The notes: a model not told the origin generated them from the sequence alone. 64,000 nt of DNA from Enterobacterales bacterium (GCA_030949565.1 JAUZSK010000013.1:1-64000); one strand, 5' to 3'. Shown: positions 30,584-43,346, numbered from the stretch's first letter. Made by a program: numbers and translations.

Positions 30584-30659
30584 AGGCCAGTGGCTCAATT
30601 GGTAGAGCAGCGGTCTCCAAAACCGCAGGTTGGGGGTTCGAGTCCCTCCTGGCCTGCCA
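30584..30659 (+). tRNA. trpT: tRNA-Trp (anticodon CCA)
   Basis: Acceptor AGGCCAG/CTGGCCT, D-loop TTGGTAGAGC, anticodon CCA at 30617-30619, T-loop GTTCGAGTC and encoded GCCA. Position between tuf and secE is conserved in gammaproteobacteria. Confidence 0.96.
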
Positions 30660-30759
30660 CTGCTTTAAAGTCATCACTGTTAAATGACAAAAATAGTTAG
30701 TCTAAACTTAAGCCGCTAGTTAAGGCTTATGTTTTAGCAGGATAAATGGTTGAAAACGC

Positions 30760-31137
30760 ATGAGTGTAAACGAACAAGAATCAGAAGTATCCTTTAATGG
30801 TTTAAGATGGTTAATCACCTTTCTAGCTTTAGGTGGGGCTGTTTATGCCAATCATTATTTGATTGATGAATCGTTATTGGTTCGGGTAGCCGTGATTCTT
30901 GCACTGGTTGCAGTCGGTTTCGCTATCGCCTTAACTACGAGTAAAGGCAAAGCAGGCATTATATTCGCTAAAGAATCGAGAATTGAGGCAAGAAAAGTGG
31001 TATGGCCGACGCGTGCAGAAACTGTTCAAACTAGCATGATCATTTTGGTCGCGGTTGTTCTTGTTTCTATTATGCTGTATCTAATCGATATGGGATTGGT
31101 TTTTCTCATTAGCTTTTTGACCGTAAGCGGGAGTTAA
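30760..31137 (+). CDS. secE: Preprotein translocase subunit SecE
   Basis: SecE clamps SecY in the inner-membrane protein export channel. At 125 residues it has the three-helix gammaproteobacterial form: two N-terminal helices ([19 protein letters not shown] and [16 protein letters not shown]), the conserved amphipathic segment [17 protein letters not shown] and a last helix ([20 protein letters not shown]). The stop is five bases before nusG, its usual operon partner. Confidence 0.95.
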   Translation: MSVNEQESEVSFNGLRWLITFLALGGAVYANHYLIDESLLVRVAVILALVAVGFAIALTTSKGKAGIIFAKESRIEARKVVWPTRAETVQTSMIILVAVVLVSIMLYLIDMGLVFLISFLTVSGS

Positions 31138-31142
31138 TCTTT

Positions 31143-31676
31143 ATGGCACTAAGGTGGTATGTTGTTCAAGCATATTCTGGCTATGAAGGTAAGGTCAGAG
31201 GGTTTATCGAAGACCGAGTTAAGCAATTTGGTCTAGAAGATAAATTTGGTCAGGTACTTGTTCCAACGGAAGAAGTGGTTGAAATGAGAGATGGTCAAAA
31301 ACGAAAAAGCTCACGTAAGTTTTTTCCTGGCTATGTGTTAGTTGAAATGGATATGGATGATGAAAGCTGGCATTTGGTACGCGACACACCTCGTGTATTA
31401 GGCTTTATCGGCGGCACCAAAGAACATCCTGCACCTATTAGCCAAAAAGAAGCAGACCAAATTTTAAATCGTCTTGAAGAGTCGACTGATAAACCAAGAC
31501 CAAGAACATTATTTGAAGTGGGCGAAGCGGTTCGCGTTAACGATGGTCCCTTCGCAGAATTTGAAGCAGTGGTTGAACGTGTTAATTATGATAAGAGTCG
31601 ATTATCCGTATCAGTTATGATTTTCGGCCGTTCTACACCTGTTGAACTGGATTTTAGTCAGGTTGAAAAAGGCTAA
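31143..31676 (+). CDS. nusG: Transcription termination/antitermination factor NusG
   Basis: NusG binds the RNA polymerase clamp, aids elongation and links to Rho and ribosomal S10. The NGN domain is seen as [19 protein letters not shown] and [19 protein letters not shown], and the C-terminal KOW as [20 protein letters not shown]. The 177-residue length is standard. A ~210-base gap follows, ending before rplK; it has a T7 run after GTGGGCG but only a weak hairpin. Confidence 0.96.
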   Translation: MALRWYVVQAYSGYEGKVRGFIEDRVKQFGLEDKFGQVLVPTEEVVEMRDGQKRKSSRKFFPGYVLVEMDMDDESWHLVRDTPRVLGFIGGTKEHPAPISQKEADQILNRLEESTDKPRPRTLFEVGEAVRVNDGPFAEFEAVVERVNYDKSRLSVSVMIFGRSTPVELDFSQVEKG

Positions 31677-31885
31677 AAGAGGTAAAAATTGCTGAATCGA
31701 GTCAGTAGTACAAGGGCTGATGAAATTGAGCAAACATATTGTTGTAAAAAAATGACCATAGCTTGCGACAGCCGTGGGCGTTTTTTTACGTTATTGAAAA
31801 GCGGGGAGCTAAACCTTAATGAGGTGCTGATTTAAAGTACCAAATTAACCAGTTAGGCGTTTGAACCCATACGAGGGAAATTAAA

Positions 31886-32314
31886 ATGGCTAAAAAAGTC
31901 ACGGCTTATATCAAGCTACAAATTGGCGCAGGCGCTGCCAATCCAAGTCCACCGGTAGGTCCTGCATTGGGTCAACATGGTGTGAATATCATGGAATTCT
32001 GTAAAGCTTTTAATGCGGCGACAGATAAAATGGAAAAAGGTCTCCCGATTCCAGTTGTTATCACTGTTTATGGCGACCGAAGCTTTACTTTTATTACTAA
32101 AACTCCACCAGCGGCAGTTTTAATTTTAAAAGCGATTGGTCTTAAAAAAGGAAGTGGACGCCCTAACACTGAAAAAGTTGGCAAAATAACCCGTGCTCAG
32201 TTAGAAGAAATTGCTAACACCAAAGAGCCCGACCTAACGGCTGCAGATATAGACGCAGCAGTAAGAACACTATCAGGTACGGCGCGCTCGATGGGCGTGG
32301 ATGTGGAGGGTTAA
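31886..32314 (+). CDS. rplK: 50S ribosomal protein L11
   Basis: L11 forms the GTPase-associated centre on 23S rRNA with L10-L12 and is needed for RelA-dependent stringent response. The proline-rich N-terminal domain ([20 protein letters not shown]) and the RNA-binding C-terminal domain ([28 protein letters not shown]) are complete at 142 residues. A GAGGGAAATTAAA leader precedes the ATG. Three bases separate it from rplA. Confidence 0.96.
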   Translation: MAKKVTAYIKLQIGAGAANPSPPVGPALGQHGVNIMEFCKAFNAATDKMEKGLPIPVVITVYGDRSFTFITKTPPAAVLILKAIGLKKGSGRPNTEKVGKITRAQLEEIANTKEPDLTAADIDAAVRTLSGTARSMGVDVEG

Positions 32315-32317
32315 GAC

Positions 32318-33019
32318 ATGGCTAAGCTATCTAAAAGACAAAAAATGATTAACGAAAAAGTTAATTCTGAAAAGCTTTATTCATTTGCTGACGCGGTTGA
32401 ACTACTTAAAGAAGTGTCCAGCGTAAAATTTAATGAATCTTGCGACATGGCGCTTAACCTTGGCGTTGATCCGCGCAAATCGGATCAAGTTGTTCGAGGC
32501 GCAACTGTTTTACCAAACGGTACAGGCAAAGACGTACGAGTTGCTGTATTTACTCAAGGCGCTAATGAAGAAGCGGCTAAAGCAGCCGGTGCTGACATCG
32601 TTGGTATGGACGATTTAGCAGCAGAAGTTAAAAAAGGCAATATGGATTTTGATGTGGTTATTGCTAGCCCTGACGCAATGCGTGTGGTTGGTCAATTAGG
32701 TCAAATCTTAGGTCCCCGTGGATTAATGCCTAACCCTAAAGTCGGTACGGTGACTCCAGATGTTGCAACAGCCGTTAAAAATGCTAAAGCTGGTCAAGTT
32801 CAGTATCGAACTGATAAAGCGGGTATTGTGCATGCAACTATTGGCAAGTTAGGTTTTGATGCTAAAGCTCTCGCTGAAAATTTGGCAACATTGATTGAAG
32901 CCATAAAAAAAGGCAAGCCAACTTCGGCTAAAGGAACTTTTTTAAAGAAGCTATCTTTGAGTAGCACTATGGGGCCAGGTATCAATATTGATATTTCCTC
33001 TGTAGAGACTCAAGACTAG
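32318..33019 (+). CDS. rplA: 50S ribosomal protein L1
   Basis: L1 builds the mobile stalk near the ribosomal exit site and in many bacteria represses its own rplKA mRNA. The protein has 233 residues with [20 protein letters not shown], the [16 protein letters not shown] signature and a complete C-terminus (MGPGINIDI). It directly follows rplK and ends before the long rplJ leader. Confidence 0.96.
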   Translation: MAKLSKRQKMINEKVNSEKLYSFADAVELLKEVSSVKFNESCDMALNLGVDPRKSDQVVRGATVLPNGTGKDVRVAVFTQGANEEAAKAAGADIVGMDDLAAEVKKGNMDFDVVIASPDAMRVVGQLGQILGPRGLMPNPKVGTVTPDVATAVKNAKAGQVQYRTDKAGIVHATIGKLGFDAKALAENLATLIEAIKKGKPTSAKGTFLKKLSLSSTMGPGINIDISSVETQD

Positions 33020-33109
33020 TTATAAAAGATTGGTTTTAAACTTTATTTGGATTGATTAAATTAAGTTTAAAACTTGGGTTTCCAACAACTAAAAAGTGTT
33101 TTACACCGC

Positions 33110-33262
33110 TTAGATTTTTGGAAACCGTCATAGACCGTAGGTGGAAGTTTTTGATGTTGTATACCTTTATGAGGTGGTATCAAAAGCTTGTCTTAAAATG
33201 GCCTACGCAGACGGTGGTACCCGTTCAGATTTCTGTTCGGTTCGCCGTTTACGGGAGTTAGA
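33110..33262 (+). promoter_or_regulatory. Ribosomal L10 leader (autoregulatory mRNA structure)
   Basis: The untranslated stretch before rplJ contains GAAACCGTC (33119), GTAGGTGG, then GGCCTACGCAGACGGTGGTACCC (33199) and CCGTTTACGGGAG, the conserved blocks of the gammaproteobacterial L10 leader. In the family, L10-L12 binds here and represses rplJL. No coding frame is convincing in the 305-base gap 33020-33324. Confidence 0.7.
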
Positions 33263-33324
33263 TTTTTCTAGCTTATTTTGTAAACCTTCCAATTGAGAAA
33301 TTGGAAATAGTGGAGGTGAACGAC

Positions 33325-33852
33325 GTGGCACTTGGACTAGAAGGTAAAAAGCAGATTGTAAAAGAAGTAGCAGACGTTGCTTCTGGTGCATTATCTGCAG
33401 TGATTGCCGAATACCGAGGAATGTCAGTTGAACAATTGACTGAACTACGTGTTAAAGCCAGAGAGGGTGGCGTTTACTTACGAGTAATACGTAACACTTT
33501 GGCTAAACGTGCTGTTGTAGATACTGAGTTCGCTTGTTTAAACGATGCGTTAGTTGGTCAGGTTATTTGTGCGTTTTCGCTCGAAGAACCTGGAGCTGCG
33601 GCTAGATTGGTGCGTGATTTTGCAAAAGATTGCGAGCAACTAGTCACTACAGCTGTCGCAGTTGGTGGTGAAATGCATGGCGCTGAGCAATTAGATGCTG
33701 TTGCAAAACTACCAACCAAAGACGAAGCAATATCGCAATTAATGAGTGTAATGAATGGACCAGTGACCAAACTGGCACGTACATTGAACGAATTCCCATC
33801 TCGAATTACGCGAGTAATCGATGCGGTTCGTACTCAAAAAGAAGCGGCTTAA
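33325..33852 (+). CDS. rplJ: 50S ribosomal protein L10
   Basis: L10 anchors L7/L12 dimers to the ribosomal stalk base. The GTG at 33325-33327 is chosen because GGAGG ends eight bases before it and the protein then begins VALGLEGKKQIVKEVADVA, like other L10 proteins. A longer reading from 33301 would place the ribosome site inside the gene. Conserved blocks include VIAEYRGMSVEQLTELR and RVIRNTLAKRAV. The length of about 175 fits the family. rplL follows after 132 bases. Confidence 0.95.
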   Translation: MALGLEGKKQIVKEVADVASGALSAVIAEYRGMSVEQLTELRVKAREGGVYLRVIRNTLAKRAVVDTEFACLNDALVGQVICAFSLEEPGAAARLVRDFAKDCEQLVTTAVAVGGEMHGAEQLDAVAKLPTKDEAISQLMSVMNGPVTKLARTLNEFPSRITRVIDAVRTQKEAA

Positions 33853-33984
33853 ATATTCGCCCCTGTTGTTTAAAACAGAGTGAAATAAATACAGTACGAA
33901 ATTCTATTTTTGGAATTTCATTTTTAAAATATAACTTTGGTAGAACCCTAATGGTCTATCGATACATACTTAGGAGAATGAGTA

Positions 33985-34362
33985 ATGGCTCTTTCTAAAG
34001 ACGATATCTTAAACGCAATTGCTGAAATGTCTGTAATGGACGTGGTTGAATTAGTTGAAGCAATGGAAGAAAAATTTGGCGTAACTGCTGCCGCTGCGGC
34101 TGCTGTTGTTGCTGGTCCTGCTGGCGATGCTGGTGGCGCTGCTGCAGAACAAACTGAATTTGATGTTATTTTAACTAGTTTTGGTGAGAAGAAAGTTGCA
34201 GTCATCAAAGCCGTTCGTGGACTTACAGGCTTAGGTCTTAAAGAAGCGAAAGATGCAGTTGAAGGCACACCAACTCCAATTAAAGAAGGCGTTGATAAAG
34301 CAGAAGCAGAAGATGTTAAAAAGCAGCTTGAAGAAGTTGGTGCTACGGTAGAAATCAAGTAA
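33985..34362 (+). CDS. rplL: 50S ribosomal protein L7/L12
   Basis: L7/L12 recruits translational GTPases to the ribosome. The N-terminal dimer domain ([20 protein letters not shown]), the alanine/glycine-rich hinge ([20 protein letters not shown]) and the C-terminal factor-binding domain ([19 protein letters not shown]) make 125 residues, the usual length. A TAGGAG site precedes the ATG. High expression is expected. Confidence 0.97.
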   Translation: MALSKDDILNAIAEMSVMDVVELVEAMEEKFGVTAAAAAAVVAGPAGDAGGAAAEQTEFDVILTSFGEKKVAVIKAVRGLTGLGLKEAKDAVEGTPTPIKEGVDKAEAEDVKKQLEEVGATVEIK

Positions 34363-34402
34363 CTCGCCATTGTCTCTTAAGACGATAGCAGTTTTTGCTT
34401 AT

Positions 34403-34429
34403 CGGCTGGTGGTTTTTAATCACCGGCCG
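34403..34429 (+). terminator. Hairpin between rplL and rpoB (attenuator-like)
   Basis: CGGCTGGTG pairs with CACCGGCCG around a TTTTTAAT loop (one T-G pair), followed by TTTTGCCGTT. At this place E. coli has an attenuator and an RNase III site that lower rpoBC expression relative to rplJL; a similar role here is inferred from position. Confidence 0.5.
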
Positions 34430-34634
34430 TTTTGCCGTTAAAAAAAGTGCTGGATTTAGCCCCAGCAAGAAACGTATTTTTGATACGGACCTCGTTCCTG
34501 ATACCTAATGGAACCGCTAAAAGAAAAGAGGTTTGTGGTAAACGTTTTATTATTTTTTAGAAATTAATGCCAGTCGATTTCGCCGTATCAAGAGTTGATT
34601 GGTGACAATAGTGATAGCTAACTGAGGAGCCCAG

Positions 34635-37600
34635 ATGGCCTATTCATATACTGAGAAAAAACGAATCCGTAAGGATTTTAGTCGTAATAAAAGAGTATTG
34701 GAAGTTCCATACTTGTTAGCCATTCAACTTGATTCATATCGAAAGTTTCTTGATGTTGAAAATATAGAACAATCCGGTTTAGAAAAAGCATTTAAATCGG
34801 TTTTTCCTATCACCAGTTATTCTGGATCAGCCGCGCTTGAATACATTAGCTATAAATTAGGCGAGCCTACTTTTGACGTGAAAGAATGTCAAATGCGGAG
34901 TATTACTTATTCAGCAGCTTTACGCGTAAAAATCCGTTTGGTTATTTACGATAAAGAAAACAAAAATAAGACCGTTAAAGAAGTGCGTGAGCAGGAAGTC
35001 TACATGGGTGAAATGCCTTTGATGACAGACAACGGTACCTTTGTTATTAACGGTACTGAGCGAGTGATTGTATCTCAATTACATCGTAGCCCTGGCGTAT
35101 TCTTTGATTCAGATAAAGGTAAAACGCACTCTTCCGGCAAGTTGCTTTATAACGCTCGCGTTATCCCTTACCGTGGTTCATGGCTGGATTTTGAATTTGA
35201 TCCAAAAGATTGTCTTTTTGTTCGAATCGATCGACGAAGAAAACTACCAGCATCTATTTTGTTAAGAGCGCTTGAGTTTTCGACCACTGAAATGCTCGAA
35301 ATGTTTTTCGATTTCGATAAAATAGAATTAGCCAAAGACGGAACTATCTTACTCGAGCTTATTCCAGAAAGATTACGTGGTCTCACCGCAACTTTTGATA
35401 TAAAAGGTAAGCGTGGCAAGGTGCATGTAGAAGAAGGTCGACGTATAACCGTTAGACACATAAAAGAACTAGAAAAAGCTAATATTAAAAAATTAGAAAT
35501 ACCGACAGAGTATTTAATTGGTAAAGCGGTTGCAAAAGATATTATCGATAAGGATACCGGTGAAATTTTAGTGGAAGCGAATGCTGAAATTACCGAAGAA
35601 TTGCTAGAAAAGCTGCGTGAAGTAAAGGTTAAAGAGTTTGAAACTATTTATACCAATGATCTCGATCGCGGTCCTTATATGTCAGATACCCTACGAATTG
35701 ATCCAACATCTAATCGCTTAGAAGCGTTAGTTGAAATCTATCGTATGATGCGACCTGGCGAGCCACCAACCAAAGATTCAGCTGAAGCTTTGTTTGAGAA
35801 TTTATTCTTCAGTAAAGATCGATATGACTTGTCTCGCGTAGGTCGTATGAAATTTAACCGTCGAATTGGACGTGAAGGTGATGAAGGCGAAGGTATTTTA
35901 TCCAAAGACGATATTATTGCTGTGGTTCAAACCTTATTGAACATCCGTAATGGTAAAGGCGTGGTAGATGATATCGACCATTTAGGCAATCGACGTATAC
36001 GTAGTGTTGGTGAAATGGCTGAAAATCAATTCCGCGTTGGTATTGTGCGAGTGGAACGAGCGGTTAAAGAAAGACTCAGCATGGCTGAAGCCGATAACCT
36101 AATGCCGCAAGACTTGATTAATGCTAAACCTGTGTCGGCAGCGATTAAAGAATTCTTTGGTTCCAGTCAGTTATCGCAATTTATGGACCAAAATAATCCC
36201 TTGTCAGAAATCACCCATAAGCGCCGTGTTTCAGCTTTAGGCCCCGGTGGTTTAACCCGTGAACGTGCAGGATTTGAAGTTCGAGATGTGCATCATACTC
36301 ATTATGGACGTGTTTGCCCTATTGAAACGCCGGAAGGTCCAAACATTGGTTTGATCAACTCACTTTCTTGCTATGCAAGAACTAACGACTATGGTTTCTT
36401 GGAAACTGCTTACCGTCGAGTTGAAAATGGATGTGCTACCGATAAAATTGATTTTCTGTCAGCCATTGAAGAAGGCGAATTCCATATAGCTCAGGCCAAT
36501 GTTGCTTTGGATAAAAAAGGAAATATGACAGAAGAGCTTATTTCTTGTCGTTACCAAGGTGAATTTACTTTGACCTCGGTGGATAATATTCAATATATGG
36601 ATGTATCACCACAGCAGATCGTTTCAGTCGCGGCCTCATTAATTCCATTTTTGGAACATGATGATGCAAACCGTGCTTTGATGGGATCAAACATGCAACG
36701 ACAAGCGGTTCCAACTCTACGTGCGCAAAAGCCATTAGTTGGTACGGGTATGGAACGTACTGTTGCCGTAGATTCTGGTGTAACGGTAGCGGCTGATCGT
36801 GGCGGAATAATCGAATTTGTTGATGCAAGCCGTATCGTGGTTAGAGTCAATGATGATGAAACTATGGTGGGTGAAGCGGGTGTGGATATTTACAACCTTC
36901 GTAAATATACGCGCTCCAATCAAAATACTTGTATCAACCAACGACCTATCGTCAATATTGGCGATCAAATTGGTCGTGGTGATGTGTTAGCTGATGGTCC
37001 ATCGACTGATTTAGGTGAATTAGCGCTAGGACAAAACATGAAAATTGCTTTCATGCCTTGGAACGGATACAACTTTGAGGATTCGATTTTAATCTCAGAA
37101 AATGTGGTTAAAGAAGATCGTTTCACGAGTATTCATATTCAAGAAATTACCTGTATCGCTCGAGATACTAAGTTGGGTTCAGAGGAAATTACTGCTGATA
37201 TTCCAAACGTTGGTGAAAGCGCATTAGCCAAGCTTGATGAATCAGGTATTGTCTATGTGGGTGCAGAAGTTAAATCCGGTGATATTTTAGTGGGTAAGGT
37301 GACACCTAAAGGTGAAACCCAGTTAACCCCTGAAGAAAAACTACTGCGGGCAATTTTTGGTGAAAAAGCCAGCGATGTGAAAGATACTTCTCAGCGGGTT
37401 TCCACAGGAACCGTTGGAACCGTTATTGATGTGCAGGTTTATACCCGTGATGGTGTGGATAAAGACCAGCGTGCATTGAGCATTGAAGGCAGCCAAGTGG
37501 CACAAGCCAAGAAAGATCTTAATGATGAATTTTCTATTTTAAAAGGCAATATCTATAACCGTGCTTATAAAATTCTGTTGGACTCCGTGGCCGAAAAAGG

Positions 37601-38705
37601 CCCTAACATTCTGAAAAAAGGCAGCAAGATTACTGCTGAATACTTAACAGAAATTGGTGATGGACAGTGGTTAGATGTTCAACTTCGAGATGAAAAAGCA
37701 CAGCAATCGTTAGAAGCTTTAGCCACTCATCTTGAAGAAAAACGTGAAGAATATGACCGTAAATTAGAAATCAAGCGTAACAAAATTACCCAAGGTGATG
37801 ATCTGGCTCCGGGCGTACTAAAAATTGTTAAGGTTTATATGGCGGTTAAGCGTCGTATACAACCAGGCGATAAGATGGCTGGACGACATGGAAACAAAGG
37901 GGTTATTTCTAACATTGTTCCGGTAGAAGATATGCCATACCTTGAAAATGGTGAAGCGGTTGATATCGTGTTAAATCCGCTTGGCGTACCATCACGTATG
38001 AATATTGGTCAGATCCTTGAAACCCACCTAGGTTGGGCTGCAAAAGGCATTGGTCGCAAGATTGATAAGATGATCGAAGAGCAAAAAGATATTGCTGAAA
38101 AGAGAGAGTTCTTAGGCAAGGTCTATAATCATCGCGAACAAGAAACCGTTGATCTTAAACAACTGACCGATGATGAAATCAATAAACTTTGTGAAAATCT
38201 TCGTGCTGGCGTACCCATGGGCACACCGGTATTTGATGGTGCAAAAGAATCTGAAATTAAAGAAATGCTTGAGCTTGCGGGTGAAGCCCGACATGGCCAA
38301 AGCTGGTTATTTGATGGACGTACCGGTGAAAAATTTGAACGTCCGGTAACAGTTGGTTATATGTACATGCTTAAATTGAATCACTTGGTTGATGACAAAA
38401 TGCATGCACGTTCTACGGGTTCTTATAGCTTGGTTACACAGCAACCATTGGGTGGTAAAGCACAGTTTGGTGGCCAACGTTTCGGAGAAATGGAGGTATG
38501 GGCACTAGAGGCATACGGTGCAACTTACACCCTACAAGAAATGTTAACCGTTAAGTCCGATGACGTTACCGGACGAACGCGTATGTACAAGAATATTGTT
38601 GATGGCGATCACCGTATGGAGCCTGGTATGCCAGAATCCTTTAACGTTTTAGTGAAAGAAATTCGCTCTCTTGGTATTAATATTGAGCTAGAGCAAGAGC
38701 ACTAA
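34635..38705 (+). CDS. rpoB: RNA polymerase beta subunit
   Basis: The protein has 1356 residues, close to the E. coli beta length, starting [20 protein letters not shown]. The rifampicin pocket ([18 protein letters not shown], then [13 protein letters not shown]) is wild-type, so rifampicin sensitivity is expected. The catalytic [13 protein letters not shown] region and the C-terminal clamp ([20 protein letters not shown]) are intact. An AACTGAGGAG site sits just before the ATG. rpoC follows after 94 bases that include the perfect palindrome TAGCGGCCGCTA (38716-38727). No frameshift in over 4 kb. Confidence 0.98.
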   Translation: MAYSYTEKKRIRKDFSRNKRVLEVPYLLAIQLDSYRKFLDVENIEQSGLEKAFKSVFPITSYSGSAALEYISYKLGEPTFDVKECQMRSITYSAALRVKIRLVIYDKENKNKTVKEVREQEVYMGEMPLMTDNGTFVINGTERVIVSQLHRSPGVFFDSDKGKTHSSGKLLYNARVIPYRGSWLDFEFDPKDCLFVRIDRRRKLPASILLRALEFSTTEMLEMFFDFDKIELAKDGTILLELIPERLRGLTATFDIKGKRGKVHVEEGRRITVRHIKELEKANIKKLEIPTEYLIGKAVAKDIIDKDTGEILVEANAEITEELLEKLREVKVKEFETIYTNDLDRGPYMSDTLRIDPTSNRLEALVEIYRMMRPGEPPTKDSAEALFENLFFSKDRYDLSRVGRMKFNRRIGREGDEGEGILSKDDIIAVVQTLLNIRNGKGVVDDIDHLGNRRIRSVGEMAENQFRVGIVRVERAVKERLSMAEADNLMPQDLINAKPVSAAIKEFFGSSQLSQFMDQNNPLSEITHKRRVSALGPGGLTRERAGFEVRDVHHTHYGRVCPIETPEGPNIGLINSLSCYARTNDYGFLETAYRRVENGCATDKIDFLSAIEEGEFHIAQANVALDKKGNMTEELISCRYQGEFTLTSVDNIQYMDVSPQQIVSVAASLIPFLEHDDANRALMGSNMQRQAVPTLRAQKPLVGTGMERTVAVDSGVTVAADRGGIIEFVDASRIVVRVNDDETMVGEAGVDIYNLRKYTRSNQNTCINQRPIVNIGDQIGRGDVLADGPSTDLGELALGQNMKIAFMPWNGYNFEDSILISENVVKEDRFTSIHIQEITCIARDTKLGSEEITADIPNVGESALAKLDESGIVYVGAEVKSGDILVGKVTPKGETQLTPEEKLLRAIFGEKASDVKDTSQRVSTGTVGTVIDVQVYTRDGVDKDQRALSIEGSQVAQAKKDLNDEFSILKGNIYNRAYKILLDSVAEKGPNILKKGSKITAEYLTEIGDGQWLDVQLRDEKAQQSLEALATHLEEKREEYDRKLEIKRNKITQGDDLAPGVLKIVKVYMAVKRRIQPGDKMAGRHGNKGVISNIVPVEDMPYLENGEAVDIVLNPLGVPSRMNIGQILETHLGWAAKGIGRKIDKMIEEQKDIAEKREFLGKVYNHREQETVDLKQLTDDEINKLCENLRAGVPMGTPVFDGAKESEIKEMLELAGEARHGQSWLFDGRTGEKFERPVTVGYMYMLKLNHLVDDKMHARSTGSYSLVTQQPLGGKAQFGGQRFGEMEVWALEAYGATYTLQEMLTVKSDDVTGRTRMYKNIVDGDHRMEPGMPESFNVLVKEIRSLGINIELEQEH

Positions 38706-38799
38706 CAAAACACGGTAGCGGCCGCTAATTGATCACAACATCTGATTATAGCGGCTGATTTAATCCTCAGTTTTTATTGACCTCCGGGAGGAGAATAAG

Positions 38800-41700
38800 T
38801 TGAAAGATTTATTAAACTTTATTAAACAGCAAAATCAAACTGAAGAATTCGATTCGATTCGAATTGGACTGACTTCGCCTGAAACAGTTCGTTCATGGTC
38901 TTATGGTGAAGTGAAGAAGCCAGAAACCATCAACTATCGTACCTTTAAGCCTGAAAGAGACGGTTTATTTTGTGCTAAGATTTTTGGCCCCATTAAAGAC
39001 TATGAATGTCTTTGTGGGAAATACAAACGCTTAAAGCATCGCGGTGTTATCTGTGAAAAATGTGGCGTTGAAGTGGCGCTGGCTAAAGTGCGTCGTGAGC
39101 GAATGGGTCATATTGATTTAGCCTGTCCGGTTGCGCATATTTGGTTTTTAAAATCACTGCCATCGCGTATTGGTTTGCTACTCGATATGACGCTTCGTGA
39201 TATCGAACGAGTTCTTTACTTTGAAGCCTTCGTCGTGACTGAACCCGGTATGACGACGCTCGAAAGACGGCAGTTACTAAATGAAGAAGCTTACCTTGAT
39301 GCGTTAGAAGAATTTGGCGATGAATTTGATGCCAAAATGGGTGCTGAAGCCGTGATGGATTTGTTAACTCATATTAATGTTCAGGACGAAGCCAAAGCCA
39401 TTCGGGATGAAATTCCAAACACCAATTCAGAAACCAAGCTGAAGAAGTTTACTAAACGGCTTAAAGTGTTAGAAGCTTTTATTAAATCTGATAATAAACC
39501 TGAGTGGATGATCATGACGGTTCTTCCGGTTTTACCACCAGATCTGCGTCCATTGGTTCCCCTTGAAGGTGGTCGATTCGCGACTTCTGATTTAAACGAT
39601 TTGTATCGTCGAGTTATTAATCGTAACAACCGTCTTAAGCGTTTACTCGATCTTAATGCACCTGACATTATTGTGCGTAACGAAAAAAGAATGCTACAAG
39701 AATCGGTCGATGCTTTGCTCGATAACGGTCGTCGTGGACGAGCTATAACAGGTTCAAACAAACGACCATTAAAATCTCTTGCCGATATGATCAAAGGTAA
39801 GCAAGGTCGTTTCCGTCAAAACCTTTTAGGTAAGCGTGTTGATTATTCGGGTCGTTCGGTCATTGTGGTAGGACCGACACTGAGATTACATCAGTGTGGA
39901 TTGCCTAAAAAAATGGCACTGGAATTATTCAAACCTTTTATTTTTGGTAAATTAGAGCTACGGGGTCTTGCCACTACCATTAAAGCCGCCAAGAAAATGG
40001 TTGAACGAGAAGAATCTGTGGTTTGGGATATCCTCGAAGAGGTTATCCGTGAACATCCAGTCATGCTAAATCGTGCACCAACGTTGCACAGACTGGGTAT
40101 TCAGGCATTTGAGCCAGTATTAATTGAAGGAAAAGCCATCCAATTGCACCCATTAGTTTGTGCGGCTTACAATGCCGATTTTGATGGTGATCAAATGGCT
40201 GTGCATATCCCTCTGACCATCGAAGCACAAGTTGAGTGTCGTACGTTAATGATGTCTACCAACAATGTGCTTGCACCGGCTAACGGCCAGCCTATTATTG
40301 TACCTTCACAGGATGTTGTTTTGGGGCTTTACTATTTGACCCGAGAAAAAATTAACGTTCAGGGCGAAGGTATGGTGTTTGTCGATACGGCGGAAGTACT
40401 ACGTGCTTACCGTACTGGTGTTACTCAACTCCACGCAAAAATTAAAGTTCGCCTTAATATCACTGAAAAAAATGACGCAGGCGAAGAAATCAAAATTTCT
40501 CGATTGGTTGATACTACCGTTGGTCGAGCGCTGCTTTATGAAGTCGTGCCCGCGGGGCTTCCATTTGACTTAGTTAACCTTAAGATGACTAAGAAAGCGA
40601 TTTCTAACATTATTAACCAATGTTATCGACGTCTAGGACTAAAAGCGACGGTTATTTTTGCTGATCAGCTCATGTATACCGGTTTTAACTATGCGACACT
40701 TTCTGGTGCTTCAGTCGGTATCGATGACATGGTAATCCCTGACGAAAAAGCCTCGATTATTGAAGATGCTGAAGCGGAAGTGAAAGAAATTGAACAACAA
40801 TTTTCTTCAGGTTTGGTAACCCAAGGTGAGCGCTACAACAAAGTAGTGGATATTTGGTCTCACACTAATGAGCAGGTTGCCAAGAAAATGATGGAAAACC
40901 TCAGTTCAGAATTCGTTAAAGATGCTGACGGCAACGATGTGGTGCAGGAATCCTTTAACTCAGTCTTTATGATGGCTGACTCCGGCGCTCGTGGTAGCCC
41001 CGCACAGATCAGACAATTAGCCGGTATGCGTGGTTTGATGGCTAAGCCGGATGGTTCGATCATCGAAAGCCCCATCAAAGCAAACTTCCGCGAAGGGCTC
41101 AGTGTACTTGAGTACTTTATTTCCACTCACGGAGCGCGTAAAGGTTTGGCCGATACAGCACTTAAAACTGCTAACTCGGGTTATTTGACACGACGATTAG
41201 TGGATGTTGCACAAGATTTGGTGATTACCGAACTAGATTGTGGTACACAAAAGGGTCTAGTAATGACGCCCCTGATTGAAGGTGGTGATGTGGTAGAGCC
41301 GTTAGGTGATCGCGTTTTAGGGCGTGTTCCTGTCGAGCATATCTATAAACCGGGTACTGACGATATTATTTGTGAAGCCGGTACGCTGCTAGATGAAAAA
41401 TGGGTCGAATTTTTAGAAGAAAATTCTGTTGACCAAATCGTGGTTCGTTCGGTAATTTCTTGCGAAACACGACACGGCGTTTGCGCACAGTGTTATGGGC
41501 GTGATTTAGCTCGCGGACATCGTATTAATATTGGTGAAGCTGTGGGTGTTATTGCTGCTCAGTCAATCGGTGAACCCGGTACGCAGCTCACCATGCGGAC
41601 TTTCCATATTGGTGGTGCGGCATCGAGAGCTAGCGCTGAAAATAACGTTCAGATTAAAAATGATGGTACTTTAAAGCTGCATAACTCAAAATTTGTTACA

Positions 41701-43092
41701 CGCAAAGATAAGAAAATCGTGATTGTTTCCCGTTCAACAGTGCTCACTCTAATCGATGAGTTCGGACGTGAAAAAGAGCGATATAAGGTGCCTTACGGCG
41801 CGGTTCTTGAGTTTAAAGATGGCGCTAAAGTAAAAGGCGGAGCGATTATCGCCAACTGGGACCCACATACTCACCCAATTATTACTGAAATAGCCGGAAA
41901 AATTAAGCTAGAAGATGTGATTGAGGGCGTTAATATGGAGCGCGAAACAGACCCAATTACCGGTTTGAGTTCGTTATTAATTACTGAGTCAAAACGCTCT
42001 GGTACGAAAGCCAATGATTTAAGACCTCGTATTATCCTGTTGGATAAGAAGGGTAAAGAGCTTAATATTCCAGGAACCAAAACAGCGGCTCAATACGTAT
42101 TACCAATTAACGCCATTGTAAGTATGGAAGATGGCGCTGATGTTGGCGTGGGTGGGGCAATTGCCCGTATTCCGCAAGAAGGCTCAAAAACTCGCGATAT
42201 CACAGGTGGTCTACCTCGTGTTGCTGATTTATTTGAAGCGCGTAAACCGAAAGAGCCTGCAATTCTTGCAGAAATTTCCGGTATGGTGAGCTTTGGTAAA
42301 GAAACTAAAGGTAAGCGACGTTTAGTGATCACTCCACAGGAAGGCGATGCTTATGAAGAGCTAATTCATAAATGGCGTCATTTCAACGTGTTTGAAGGTG
42401 AGAAAGTTGAAAAGGGTGAAGTGGTATCTGACGGTGCTGATAATCCTCACGACATTTTACGTCTTAAGGGTGTTAGCGCACTGGCTAACTACATTGTTAA
42501 CGAAGTTCAAGAAGTTTATCGTTTACAAGGTGTTGGCATTAATGACAAGCACATTGAAGCCATCGTTCGCCAAATGCTACGTAAAGTATTGATTATGGAT
42601 TCTGGTGATAGCTTGTTATTAAAAGGTGAACAGGCTGAATACATCCGTGTATTGGAAGAAAACGAACGTTTAGAGAAGGACGGTAAGCAACCCATCAAGT
42701 TCCAACGTGTATTGATGGGTATTACCAAGGCATCTTTAGCCACTGAATCGTTTATTTCTGCGGCATCTTTCCAAGAAACCACACGAGTCTTAACCGAAGC
42801 TGCAGTCGCTGGTAAAAAAGACAGCCTTCGCGGATTGAAAGAAAATGTCATTGTGGGTCGTTTGATTCCTGCTGGTACAGGCTTAACTTACCATGAAGAA
42901 CGTCGTAAGCGTCTTGCCGGTGAGTATGAGTTTGAAGCAGAAGAAACGGTTTCTGCGGAAGACGCTGAAAAGGCGCTTAGTGATGCGTTAAGCTCCTCAC
43001 TTGCTGGGTTGGATGATTCTGAGGTTTCAGTTGAAGAGCCAACTAGTGAAGCTGAGCCAGAGAAACAAGCAGATGATGAAGCCAAAGAATAG
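38800..43092 (+). CDS. rpoC: RNA polymerase beta' subunit
   Basis: The protein has 1430 residues. The start is a TTG preceded by GGGAGGAG; E. coli uses GTG at the same position, so the non-ATG start is believable ([20 protein letters not shown]). The zinc ribbon [19 protein letters not shown], the catalytic [12 protein letters not shown], the second cysteine cluster [11 protein letters not shown] and the trigger-loop area ([16 protein letters not shown]) are present. The C-terminus carries an acidic tail ([19 protein letters not shown]) longer than in E. coli. A terminator follows. Confidence 0.98.
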   Translation: MKDLLNFIKQQNQTEEFDSIRIGLTSPETVRSWSYGEVKKPETINYRTFKPERDGLFCAKIFGPIKDYECLCGKYKRLKHRGVICEKCGVEVALAKVRRERMGHIDLACPVAHIWFLKSLPSRIGLLLDMTLRDIERVLYFEAFVVTEPGMTTLERRQLLNEEAYLDALEEFGDEFDAKMGAEAVMDLLTHINVQDEAKAIRDEIPNTNSETKLKKFTKRLKVLEAFIKSDNKPEWMIMTVLPVLPPDLRPLVPLEGGRFATSDLNDLYRRVINRNNRLKRLLDLNAPDIIVRNEKRMLQESVDALLDNGRRGRAITGSNKRPLKSLADMIKGKQGRFRQNLLGKRVDYSGRSVIVVGPTLRLHQCGLPKKMALELFKPFIFGKLELRGLATTIKAAKKMVEREESVVWDILEEVIREHPVMLNRAPTLHRLGIQAFEPVLIEGKAIQLHPLVCAAYNADFDGDQMAVHIPLTIEAQVECRTLMMSTNNVLAPANGQPIIVPSQDVVLGLYYLTREKINVQGEGMVFVDTAEVLRAYRTGVTQLHAKIKVRLNITEKNDAGEEIKISRLVDTTVGRALLYEVVPAGLPFDLVNLKMTKKAISNIINQCYRRLGLKATVIFADQLMYTGFNYATLSGASVGIDDMVIPDEKASIIEDAEAEVKEIEQQFSSGLVTQGERYNKVVDIWSHTNEQVAKKMMENLSSEFVKDADGNDVVQESFNSVFMMADSGARGSPAQIRQLAGMRGLMAKPDGSIIESPIKANFREGLSVLEYFISTHGARKGLADTALKTANSGYLTRRLVDVAQDLVITELDCGTQKGLVMTPLIEGGDVVEPLGDRVLGRVPVEHIYKPGTDDIICEAGTLLDEKWVEFLEENSVDQIVVRSVISCETRHGVCAQCYGRDLARGHRINIGEAVGVIAAQSIGEPGTQLTMRTFHIGGAASRASAENNVQIKNDGTLKLHNSKFVTRKDKKIVIVSRSTVLTLIDEFGREKERYKVPYGAVLEFKDGAKVKGGAIIANWDPHTHPIITEIAGKIKLEDVIEGVNMERETDPITGLSSLLITESKRSGTKANDLRPRIILLDKKGKELNIPGTKTAAQYVLPINAIVSMEDGADVGVGGAIARIPQEGSKTRDITGGLPRVADLFEARKPKEPAILAEISGMVSFGKETKGKRRLVITPQEGDAYEELIHKWRHFNVFEGEKVEKGEVVSDGADNPHDILRLKGVSALANYIVNEVQEVYRLQGVGINDKHIEAIVRQMLRKVLIMDSGDSLLLKGEQAEYIRVLEENERLEKDGKQPIKFQRVLMGITKASLATESFISAASFQETTRVLTEAAVAGKKDSLRGLKENVIVGRLIPAGTGLTYHEERRKRLAGEYEFEAEETVSAEDAEKALSDALSSSLAGLDDSEVSVEEPTSEAEPEKQADDEAKE

Positions 43093-43152
43093 GGCTTTAT
43101 CTTTGATTGTTTTTTGAACTAAGTTAGCTGAACAATAGCGACTAAAGTTCCG

Positions 43153-43190
43153 ATAAAAGGCTATTACCCTCTGGGTTTTAGCCTTTTTAT
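43153..43190 (+). terminator. Rho-independent terminator of rpoBC
   Basis: AAAAGGCTA pairs with TAGCCTTTT, with an inner CCC/GGG pairing, and runs into TTTTTATC. It lies 60 bases after the rpoC stop. Confidence 0.8.
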
Positions 43191-43317
43191 CATTAATTTG
43201 TTGATTGTTAGAGAGTATTAAACTGTATTGGTATTGTAAGCTGGTTTATATAGAGATGCTTTTCCACCGATAGGCCTTAATTTATAGGTTAAATCAGCTA
43301 TTTCCATCGCCACTCTC

Positions 43318-43346
43318 TTGACATCGACCGGTAAGGCAATTACAAT
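43318..43346 (+). promoter_or_regulatory. Sigma-70 promoter of the rpsL-rpsG-fusA-tuf operon
   Basis: A consensus TTGACA (43318-43323), exactly 17 bases, then TACAAT (43341-43346) and a GC-rich start region GCCGCTCCC. The rpsL ATG is about 85 bases further. The near-perfect boxes fit a very strong promoter. Confidence 0.7.

Noticed and set aside
31740-31800. Terminator between nusG and rplK near the T7 run
   Set aside because: The preceding GC-rich stretch forms only a 3-4 pair stem, too weak to support.
33301-33324. Longer rplJ reading from 33301
   Set aside because: The GGAGG at 33312 would be inside the gene, and it serves the GTG at 33325, which gives the normal L10 start.
38716-38727. 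Perfect palindrome TAGCGGCCGCTA between rpoB and rpoC as an operator or terminator
   Set aside because: Too short and without a T-run; no regulator at this place is known to me. It may only be chance or a minor RNA structure.
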